Assembly (NCBI RefSeq): GCF_007741515.1
Contig: NZ_CP036263.1
Location: forward strand, 1,178,001 to 1,242,000
Length of the DNA stretch: 64,000 bases
DNA from: Adhaeretor mobilis
Lineage (GTDB): Bacteria > Planctomycetota > Planctomycetia > Pirellulales > Lacipirellulaceae
Direction of reading: 5' to 3'
Shown here piece by piece: positions 36,537-43,022 of the stretch (within the stretch, counting starts at the first letter, position 1; every line of letters begins with the position of its first letter). The notes under the pieces were generated by a model. It saw nothing but the letters and a program-made list of their open reading frames with translations. It made no database searches and had not been told where the DNA came from. The position numbers and the translations under genes are program-made.

Positions 36537-37937
36537 ATGGCTGTCCCCAAAGTAGTTATCGTCGGTCGCCCTAATGTGGGCAAAAGCAGCCTGTTTAACT
36601 GGCTTGCGGGAATACGTGTGGCCATTGTGGAAGATCGTCCTGGAGTGACGCGCGACCGGGTGTCCTACCTAATGGAGCATGATGATCGGTTCTTTGAGAT
36701 GATCGATACTGGCGGCATGGGTATCGTGGACGAGGATGACCTCACCCAGCACATTGAAGACCAAATCAACACCGCCGTCCACTCGGCCGACATCATCCTG
36801 TTCGTGGTGGACGTGAAAGAGGGACTCACGACGCTCGACGAGGAGGTGGGTAGCCGACTACGGAACCTCGACGTCCCTGTGCTCTGCCTTGCCAATAAGG
36901 CAGATGCGGAGAAGCACGACGATCTCGCAGCCGACTTCTACCGGCTGGGTCGTGGCAAGATTGTGCCCGTGAGCACCAAGGAGAATCGCAATCGAGGTGT
37001 GCTGCTTAATTTGATTGTCGATCGCCTGCCTGCCGAAGAGGCCGACGAGGAGCACGCCGGCGACGAGCCTGAAATGAAAGTGGCCATCGTAGGCCGTCGC
37101 AATGTGGGCAAGAGCACGTTTGTGAATACGCTTACGCAGACGAAGCGCATGATCGTGAGCGAAATTCCCGGCACTACGCGTGACAGCGTCGATGTGCGAT
37201 TCGAACTCGATGGCAAAGCATTCGTGGCGATCGACACACCCGGGCTGCGTCGCAAGGCAAGCCGCGGCGCGTCGATCGACTTCTACGGAGCCCATCGCGC
37301 CGAACGCAGTGTCCGCCGGGCCGATGTGGTGTTGTTGTTCCTTGATCCCACCCAGCGCGTGAGCAAGGTTGACAAGCAGCTGTGCGACTACATCAGTAAA
37401 GAATACAAGCCCTGCATCTTCGTAGTCAACAAGTGGGACCTGATGGTGGGTTCCATGCCGACGGAAAAGTGGGTTCGTTACCTGTACGACACTTTCCGCA
37501 CCATGCGCTACGCGCCTATTGCCTTTATCACTGGTGAGACCGGCAAAAATGTGAAGGCACTGCTCAACCACTCCCAAAACTTGTTCAAGCAGTCGCGGCT
37601 CCGTGTGCCCACGGGGCAGTTGAACCGCCTACTGCGTGATGCCGTGAGCCGTAATCCACCGCCGATGTACCAGAATCGTCGCCCGAAGATTTACTACGGT
37701 ACGCAGGTTGGTATCCAGCCGCCCACGATTGTGCTGTTCTGCAACGAGCCGGCAGCCATCCCGCGACCGTACCAGCGCTACTTGCTCGGCGCAGTCCGCG
37801 ATCAGCTGCACTTCGAGGAAGTGCCCATCAAGCTCTACCTGCGTAAGAGGCAGCAGAGCGACCAGCGTGATGATGTGGCCGTCGAAGACGAGCCCCAGAC
37901 TGAGGGCACTACTAAGGAAGCTTCAGCAGAGTCGTAG
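36537..37937 (+). CDS. der: Ribosome biogenesis GTPase Der (EngA)
   Basis: This 466-residue protein has two tandem GTPase domains. G1 motifs are GRPNVGKSS (about 8-16) and GRRNVGKST (about 185-193), G3 motifs are DTGGMG and DTPGLRRK, and G4 motifs are NKAD and NKWD. The C-terminal KH-like domain follows (IYYGTQVGIQPPTIVLFCNEP, FEEVPIKLYLRKR). Family knowledge: Der acts in 50S ribosome assembly and is essential in many bacteria. The C-terminal 20 residues are acidic and variable. The start ATG at 36537 gives the standard VPKVVIVGRPNVG opening. Confidence 0.97.
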   Translation: MAVPKVVIVGRPNVGKSSLFNWLAGIRVAIVEDRPGVTRDRVSYLMEHDDRFFEMIDTGGMGIVDEDDLTQHIEDQINTAVHSADIILFVVDVKEGLTTLDEEVGSRLRNLDVPVLCLANKADAEKHDDLAADFYRLGRGKIVPVSTKENRNRGVLLNLIVDRLPAEEADEEHAGDEPEMKVAIVGRRNVGKSTFVNTLTQTKRMIVSEIPGTTRDSVDVRFELDGKAFVAIDTPGLRRKASRGASIDFYGAHRAERSVRRADVVLLFLDPTQRVSKVDKQLCDYISKEYKPCIFVVNKWDLMVGSMPTEKWVRYLYDTFRTMRYAPIAFITGETGKNVKALLNHSQNLFKQSRLRVPTGQLNRLLRDAVSRNPPPMYQNRRPKIYYGTQVGIQPPTIVLFCNEPAAIPRPYQRYLLGAVRDQLHFEEVPIKLYLRKRQQSDQRDDVAVEDEPQTEGTTKEASAES

Positions 37938-38020
37938 GGCTTTTCGGCATTCAATCCGTGGCGCGAGCCTGGGGTTGAAGCTTATAGCAGCCGACCGATG
38001 ACAGCAAAGCGGTGAGTGGA

Positions 38021-38200
38021 TTACTCGTAGGAAATTTCGCCTGCCGGATCGGCAGGTGATACCGCGGCAGGCGACACCGCCGCGCTGCGAGCATCTTCCG
38101 GCGCAGCACTGTCGTTGCTACCCACGGTAGCAAGCAGTCCGGCCGTCCATGCTGCTAGAAAACAAAGCAGCTCGCCATAAGCGAGTAATTGGCGTCTCAT
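38021..38200 (-). CDS. Short single-pass membrane protein (tentative)
   Basis: This 59-residue frame from ATG at 38200 encodes MRRQLLAYGELLCFLAAWTA and a following hydrophobic stretch (about 8-26), then an acidic Ala/Pro-rich tail. A basic start, one membrane segment and a soluble tail is a coherent small-protein layout, and the frame opens longer only with unlikely residues. No family is recognised, no overlap with other genes. It sits between der and tRNA-Val. Coding is uncertain. Confidence 0.4.
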   Translation of the reverse strand: MRRQLLAYGELLCFLAAWTAGLLATVGSNDSAAPEDARSAAVSPAAVSPADPAGEISYE

Positions 38201-38493
38201 CGTAACAATCGCCCAAAAAAATTTGCTGTCGCGTGCCTTCATTAGGAGCTTTGGCACAACCATGTGCACGGGGGGAGAGAACCGACCTGTAGCTCGCAAC
38301 GGCATTTCGGCAATAGACCCCAATGATTGAAACGTTTCAATCCCGTTTAGCTGCTATCTCCAGAGATTTATGGGTTCATGAGGAGGACTTTAAGGGGCAA
38401 TTTCCCGGCTGCTAGCACTACCAGCTACCGCGAAGAGGGGGTATACTGGCGGGTCTGCTGGAGGAATCTTAACGGATCCCTCGGCAGAAGCGA

Positions 38494-38567
38494 GGGCGAT
38501 TAGCTCAGTTGGCTAGAGCACCAGCTCGACAAGCTGGGGGTCACAGGTTCGAGCCCTGTATCGCCCA
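38494..38567 (+). tRNA. tRNA-Val, anticodon GAC
   Basis: The acceptor stem is GGGCGAT with ATCGCCC, and the D arm is GCTC/GAGC. The anticodon stem is CCAGC/GCTGG with loop TCGACAA (anticodon GAC at 38528-38530). The T arm is around GTTCGAG with CACAG/CTGTA pairing loosely, and the discriminator is A. CCA is not encoded. A TATACT at 38442-38447 may be part of its promoter, but no good -35 is seen. Confidence 0.93.
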
Positions 38568-38581
38568 CTCAATTAATGAGC

Positions 38582-38773
38582 CAAGCCTGAATTTCCTGTT
38601 GGCGGTAGCGTCTGAGAGTGGCGTTTCGTTTTCCGGTGCCACCAGGAAATATCAGTTTGGCCGCAGTTTTGTTGGGGCAAGCCTGACTTTCCAGATGGCC
38701 GCGACGTCCAGTGGCGAAGTGCTACCGAGTGGGGCCATCAGGAAAAACCAGTTTGCCCGCGTTCGCGATGCGG
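38582..38773. repeat. Two tandem 96-base hairpin units after tRNA-Val
   Basis: Unit 1 (38582-38677) and unit 2 (38678-38773) both begin CAAGCCTGA and contain TTTCC...GGC, then CAGGAAA and CAGTTTG at matching positions. Each unit can fold back (CCTGAATTTCCTG against CAGGAAATATCAG). The period, 96, is a multiple of 3, so a spurious frame also repeats. No gene is called here; the units probably form structured RNA or are a repeat family. Confidence 0.6.
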
Positions 38774-38876
38774 TTGGTTTGCCGTATTGCTCAATCCGTA
38801 TTCACCCTTTTTGATAGGTCGAATGACGCACGACAAGCGTGCATGACTTAACAACTCAACTTTTGGAGCATTTCCC

Positions 38877-38966
38877 TTGGGAACAAAAAAATCAGGAAAA
38901 GGTCGCCGTAAACAAGGTCGCAAGAAACGGCGCATGCGAGCGAAGATTCGCCATCGCAAGAAATGA
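38877..38966 (+). CDS. 29-residue highly basic microprotein (ribosome-associated-like)
   Basis: TTG at 38877 opens a 29-residue frame, reading MGTKKSGKGRRKQGRKKRRM then RAKIRHRKK, in which 17 residues are Lys or Arg and one is His. GGAG at 38865-38868 lies 8 bases before the TTG, one of the best Shine-Dalgarno placements in the window. An in-frame TGA just upstream fixes the start. The pattern KKRRMRxKxRHRKK recalls the AURKAIP1/COX24 (mS38-like) and other tiny ribosomal proteins, but length and N-terminus differ, so the family is not certain. Binding to rRNA is inferred from composition. The gene is too short for ordinary gene calling. Confidence 0.7.
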   Translation: MGTKKSGKGRRKQGRKKRRMRAKIRHRKK

Positions 38967-39084
38967 TAACGTTCCCAGGACGTTGCTTTAATGAGATAGA
39001 CAACTCAGCCGGGCGGTTCGTAAGAACCGTGCCGGCTGTATTCATGGCTCCGGTGTTTATGCGAGCTGGCTTTGACTTCCGGTG

Positions 39085-39510
39085 TTAATCAATTTCAGCG
39101 TTTGGCGTTCTTGGTCTGCGGCGAGCAATTGTTTTCTCAATGATTTTCCGGATGAACTCAGTAACCTGGGCGCACGCAACCGCTGGGAAAAGCACGACCA
39201 TCGCAAATCCCACGATCTCCGTCAGTAGTGTTGGCTGCCAGCCTCGATTCACGGCAAGTACCTTATCTGGTGACTGCCACTCAAGCACTAGGTAGGTCAC
39301 AAGCGTGAATGCCGACGCTACAAGAAATGATCTTATCGAGCGGTTGTTCTCTGGTCGCCTTAATAGTGCGCCGTAGACGGTACCAACTACTGCGCCAGCG
39401 AATGCGATGGGTATGTAGTAATATCCTGCGAGTACCAAAGAGACTGTCAACGCGATTAGGCAGCATGCTAATGTAAAGACTGCTAGCGTACTTCGCAGGC
39501 TAAATCGCAA
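39085..39510 (-). CDS. Hypothetical membrane protein
   Basis: This 141-residue protein starts MRFSLRSTLAVFTLACCLIA, an opening frequent among planctomycete membrane proteins. Four hydrophobic segments are visible at about 8-28, 30-50, 60-77 and 96-114 (VGFAMVVLFPAVACAQ), and the tail is basic (TIARRRPRTP). No catalytic motif is seen and no family is recognised. It sits alone, 34 bases from the end of the ABC permease gene and on the same strand. A transport or envelope role cannot be inferred. Confidence 0.7.
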   Translation of the reverse strand: MRFSLRSTLAVFTLACCLIALTVSLVLAGYYYIPIAFAGAVVGTVYGALLRRPENNRSIRSFLVASAFTLVTYLVLEWQSPDKVLAVNRGWQPTLLTEIVGFAMVVLFPAVACAQVTEFIRKIIEKTIARRRPRTPNAEID

Positions 39511-39544
39511 TGGCTTCTTCGATGGTTTTTTACTTGGCGTGACT

Positions 39545-40393
39545 CTATCCCTTCAGCCCCGTAGTCGCAATCCCTCGCAAGAACAACCGTTGCGCCAGGA
39601 AAAACGCCGCCACAATCGGCAAAGTGAACAGCACTGCTGCCGCCATGAGCAGATGCGTTTGTGTGGAGTGCGAGCTCACGAAGCGCTCCAAGCCATAGGC
39701 AAGCGGGAAGTGCTGCGGATCGTTCAGGTACAGCAGGGGCCCGCCGTAGTTGTTCCAGGCGGCGACAAATTGCAGCAGTGCAACAGTTGCCAGTGCCGGA
39801 CGGGCCAAGGGTAGGGCGATGCGCCAGAGGATGCCTAACTCGCTTGCGCCGTCCATGCGGGCCGCTTCGATCATGTCTTGCGGGATGGTTAAGAAGAACT
39901 GCCGCAGTAGAAAAATGTAGAAGGCGTTCCCTAAGAAGGTCGGCGCGATGAGTGCGCCCAAGCTGTCGTAGAGCCCCAACTCACGAATGAGCAGGAATCG
40001 CGGAGCCATCGTCACCTGCCAAGGCAGCAGCATTGTGGCGATCAGCACGGCAAACAACAGGTTGCGTCCCGGGAAGCGAAGCCTGGCGAAGGCGTAGGCG
40101 GCCAGCGTGCAGGAAAATAGTGTGCCCGCGACGCTGCCCAGACATAGCACGAGCGTGTTCACGAGGTACCGCAAGAACGGCATCGCGCTGACGGCTTCGC
40201 GATAATTCTCCCAACGTAGCGGGCTAGGCCACCAGGAATACGGTGCATTGGCTATTTGCTCAGGCGTTTTTAGTGACGTGAGAACCATCCACACCAACGG
40301 TATTGCAAACAGCGCCGTTGCGAGCACGACGAGCACCTTGCCCGCGATGTTGCTGGAGGTTTCATGGTTGTCATTCATCGCGTTACTCTTCAT
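39545..40393 (-). CDS. ABC sugar-type transporter permease (MalG family)
   Basis: This permease of 282 residues has six membrane segments. The EAA loop is present as EAARMDGASELGILWRIALP, the site that contacts the ATPase. An N-terminal segment (VLVVLATALFAIPLVWMVLTS) and DxxxxWWPSPLRWENYREA after it are typical of MalG/UgpE. The start was placed at ATG 40393, overlapping the upstream binding-protein gene end by 11 bases; ATG at 40378 is also possible. It works with the second permease (41894-42832) and the binding protein. The ATPase is not in the window, as is common for CUT1 importers sharing one ATPase. Confidence 0.9.
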   Translation of the reverse strand: MKSNAMNDNHETSSNIAGKVLVVLATALFAIPLVWMVLTSLKTPEQIANAPYSWWPSPLRWENYREAVSAMPFLRYLVNTLVLCLGSVAGTLFSCTLAAYAFARLRFPGRNLLFAVLIATMLLPWQVTMAPRFLLIRELGLYDSLGALIAPTFLGNAFYIFLLRQFFLTIPQDMIEAARMDGASELGILWRIALPLARPALATVALLQFVAAWNNYGGPLLYLNDPQHFPLAYGLERFVSSHSTQTHLLMAAAVLFTLPIVAAFFLAQRLFLRGIATTGLKG

Positions 40394-41786
40394 GAAGCAC
40401 CTCCTCAAGCCGCAGTCGAACCCGCTCAGCCGCACCATGCAACACCGCCTCCGGCGTAGCCGTTCCCTCACGAAACATCACGTTTTGAGCCGCCCGTTTC
40501 ACTTGCTGCAAATAGTAAGCGGCTACCGGCAAGGGCGGGGTAGGATGCTGGTTTTCACTGCTGGCAAGTTCGACAAATACGTTAAGTAGCGGTTCGTCGC
40601 GCAGTGCCTGCTGATAGGCGGGCTGGTTGACCACTTCATGCGAAACGGGGATCCAACCGCCATCGGCACACGCCTGCGCGGCCCGTGCTTCATTATCCAG
40701 ACCAGACCAAAACTTCATAAACTCCCAGGCGCCTTGCGGGCACTTCGAATTCTTGGGCACGATGAAGGAGTTGCCGTTGACCCAGCCGGCGTTTTTAACG
40801 CCGCCGGGTGGTGGGGGGAGCGGGACGACGGTGAACTTGTCTTGGGGGGTGTCCTCTTCCCCTTGGACTGCTAAGCCGCCAGCGCCGGTGTCGCGGGCGG
40901 CGGCGAGGTCACGGAGCCTCCATTGGCCGTCCATCATGACGGCGTAGCGCCGGTCGGCGAGCATTAGGAATGACGTGCCGGTGAGCGCCTGTTCGCCGGA
41001 GCGGAAGGATGATACCACGCTCGGTCCGTAGCGTTGGCTGTAGCCGGCCATCCACTCTAGTGCTGCGACGTTCTTGGGGTCGTCCGCGGTGATCATGCTT
41101 CTCGTTTCAGAAGCTGCGGGATTCCAAAACGTGCCGCCAAATACCACGCCCCATGCCCACAGTCGGTCGGGATTGGGTAAGAAACCCATGCGCTGGTATT
41201 CCTGTTGCCCCGGTGGAGCAATCGTCTCGGCGATCCGGTCGAGATCCGCAATCGTACGTGGAAGCGGCAGGCTGTGTTCTTCGAGCATTGTCTGGTTGCA
41301 ATACAAGGCGCGAATGTCGAGCCCGTTGGCCAGTGCGTACAGTTTTCCGTCGTAGCTGCCCAGTTGCTTGGCGGCCGGGAAGAGCCAATCGTTGAGGCGG
41401 TCAAGTTCCTCGGGCGTGGCCATTTCACCGAGCGGTAGCAGCACATCGCGATGCGCCCAGTCGGCAATTACAGGCTCGTCGTGATTCAGCAAATCGGGCG
41501 GATCGCCGCCGGCTACGCTCAAGAAAAACTTCAAGTCGAGGTTATTCCCCGGCATAGCAATCGCACGCACGCGGTACTGTTGCTGCGACGCGTTGAAGTC
41601 GACAACGATCTGCTCGACGATGGGCCGATCTTCCCCGCCCCAGAAGTGCCAGAAGATGACTTCCTCAGGTTGAGATGCAGTTTCGCTGACCGGCTGACAA
41701 CCGAACAGCAGCAATGAGAGCGTGAACAGCAGGGCAAGGCGACCTCGGGCCTCAGGCTTCGGACTTCGAGGCTCGACAGTTGACAT
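40383..41786 (-). CDS. ABC transporter sugar-binding lipoprotein
   Basis: This extracytoplasmic binding protein of 467 residues has a signal peptide ending in lipobox LLFGC (LALLFTLSLLLFGCQPV). The fold marks of CUT1 binding proteins follow: EVIFWHFWGGEDRP, VRAIAMPGNNLDLKFFLSVAGGDPPDLL, AKQLGSYDGKLYALANGLD, and TGTSFLMLADRRYAVMMDGQW. The start was set at ATG 41786, since an upstream frame overlaps the permease. The n-region (residues about 5-15, EPRSPKPEARG) is encoded inside an inverted repeat that also occurs elsewhere in the window, so the gene start has been shaped by the repeat. An ATG at 41897 in an ATGA overlap with the permease is the alternative. The substrate is unknown. Confidence 0.86.
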   Translation of the reverse strand: MSTVEPRSPKPEARGRLALLFTLSLLLFGCQPVSETASQPEEVIFWHFWGGEDRPIVEQIVVDFNASQQQYRVRAIAMPGNNLDLKFFLSVAGGDPPDLLNHDEPVIADWAHRDVLLPLGEMATPEELDRLNDWLFPAAKQLGSYDGKLYALANGLDIRALYCNQTMLEEHSLPLPRTIADLDRIAETIAPPGQQEYQRMGFLPNPDRLWAWGVVFGGTFWNPAASETRSMITADDPKNVAALEWMAGYSQRYGPSVVSSFRSGEQALTGTSFLMLADRRYAVMMDGQWRLRDLAAARDTGAGGLAVQGEEDTPQDKFTVVPLPPPPGGVKNAGWVNGNSFIVPKNSKCPQGAWEFMKFWSGLDNEARAAQACADGGWIPVSHEVVNQPAYQQALRDEPLLNVFVELASSENQHPTPPLPVAAYYLQQVKRAAQNVMFREGTATPEAVLHGAAERVRLRLEEVLHEE

Positions 41787-41820
41787 TGCTAGACCTGAAG
41801 CCCGAAGCCTGAAGTCTGAG
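41741..41820. repeat. CGGGCTTCAGG-type inverted repeat inside a gene start
   Basis: GACCTCGGGCCTCAGGCTTC (41741-41760, extending to 41772) faces AGACCTGAAGCCCGAAGCCT (41791-41810, extending to 41820). A related single arm lies at 42902-42930 within another palindrome. The right-hand part of the inverted repeat codes for the first residues of the binding protein. Repeats that translate to SPKPEAR are familiar from planctomycete intergenic regions (recalled). Confidence 0.65.
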
Positions 41821-41893
41821 GACTTCACAACTGCCTTCGAGCAAACTTGGTGGCACATTTCTGCTGATTGCCGACTGTCTACTGACCATTTCT

Positions 41894-42832
41894 TCATTGA
41901 TGCACCCACTTTCGCGAGGTGCGGAACAACCACCACGTGGCCATCGCCACGATCACAAACAGCAGCCACGCCATCGCTGACGCGTAGCCCATGTCGAGGT
42001 CTTTGAATGCGGTGAGAAATAGGTAGAGCGACACCGTCATCGTGGCCCCTGCCGGGTCGCCTTGACCATCGCTCACGAGGTACACATCCGTGAAGGCTTG
42101 CACAGATTGAATAAGTCCCATGACCACGTTGAAGAAGATGACCGGCGTGAGCATGGGAAGCGTAACGTGCAAGAACTTGCGCCACGGGCTTGCGCCGTCG
42201 ATCTCTGCCGCTTCGTACAACGCGCGAGGCACGTCACCGATCGCTGCTAGATAGATGACCAGCAAATTGCCGATGCCCCACACGCTCATCAACACCAAGC
42301 CATCTTTGGAACCGAACACACGCCCGCCTGCGTCGGTAGGCCAGCTCGTGGGCCAAGCGGCGGCACTCGTGCCGCGGAACCAATTCTGGGCAGGCAGCTC
42401 GAGCGTGGTGAGCGCCTTGTTCACGAGGCCCGCTTGCGGATCGAGCAGCCACATCCACAGCACGGCAGCCGCGACTGTGGGCACGACCGCCGGCAGAAAG
42501 CAGAGCGTCCGCATCAGCGTGCGCCCGCGAATAGTCTGGGAGAGCAAGGTGGCCAGCGAGACTCCGACGAGGACCGACAGCAGAACACTAGCGACTGCAT
42601 AGTAAGCGGTATTGCCCAACGCTTGCCAGAATTGGCCGCCGGTGGAGATGTCCCTCGCAAGCCGGGCATAGTTGCTACCACCTACCCAACGTGGCTGGCC
42701 CAGTAGGTCGTACTCACAAAAGCTCCACCACAGCGAAGCAGCAAATGGGTAAAGGGTGAGTGTTAGTAGGCCAAGTACCCACGGCCCGGTCATAGTGAGA
42801 CCAGCGATTAGTTCTTGGCGTTTTAGTGACAT
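41894..42832 (-). CDS. ABC sugar-type transporter permease (MalF family)
   Basis: This is a 312-residue permease with about six membrane segments. The EAA loop is EAAEIDGASPWRKFLHVTLP. The opening MSLKRQELIAGLTMTGPWVLGLLTLTLYPF is typical of CUT1 MalF-like proteins (residues 1-30). It lacks the long periplasmic P2 loop of E. coli MalF. It forms the membrane channel with the MalG-like partner. It is the first gene of the three-gene minus-strand transporter operon. Its stop overlaps a possible alternative ATG of the binding protein. Confidence 0.9.
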   Translation of the reverse strand: MSLKRQELIAGLTMTGPWVLGLLTLTLYPFAASLWWSFCEYDLLGQPRWVGGSNYARLARDISTGGQFWQALGNTAYYAVASVLLSVLVGVSLATLLSQTIRGRTLMRTLCFLPAVVPTVAAAVLWMWLLDPQAGLVNKALTTLELPAQNWFRGTSAAAWPTSWPTDAGGRVFGSKDGLVLMSVWGIGNLLVIYLAAIGDVPRALYEAAEIDGASPWRKFLHVTLPMLTPVIFFNVVMGLIQSVQAFTDVYLVSDGQGDPAGATMTVSLYLFLTAFKDLDMGYASAMAWLLFVIVAMATWWLFRTSRKWVHQ

Positions 42833-42854
42833 GAATGGGACGTTAGGAATGGAA

Positions 42855-43010
42855 CGTTAGCCGTCGAGCTTGCTCGCCGCGAGGTTGACGGGAGGTAAAG
42901 ACTTCCGACCTCGGGCTTCGGGCTTCAGGTTAGTTCGGTTAACATAGCACAAATAACAAGCCTGAATCAGCATCTCACCTCCGCGTCGACAAAGGTCGGC
43001 GGCTAACTCG
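42855..43010. repeat. CGTTAGCCGTCGAGC palindromic repeat (copy 2) with an inserted CGGGCTTC arm
   Basis: CGTTAGCCGTCGAGCTTGCT (42855-42874, continuing CGCCGCGAGG) faces CCGCGTCGACAAAGGTCGGC (42981-43000, continuing GGCTAACTCG). Inside lies CTTCCGACCTCGGGCTTCGG (42902-42921), a member of the second repeat family, so two families are nested here. The block fills the divergent gap between the permease and the acylase gene. Confidence 0.65.
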
Positions 43011-43022
43011 TTACTGTGATAA

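Noticed and set aside
36858..37577. 239-residue frame antisense to der
   Set aside because: Der motifs on the plus strand are complete; the antisense frame has none.
38509..38814. 101-residue frame starting inside tRNA-Val
   Set aside because: Starts within the tRNA and translates two diverged repeat units; no start signal and no protein family.
39660..39951. Frames antisense to the ABC permease
   Set aside because: Permease EAA loop and membrane segments on the minus strand are clear; the shadows carry no signal.
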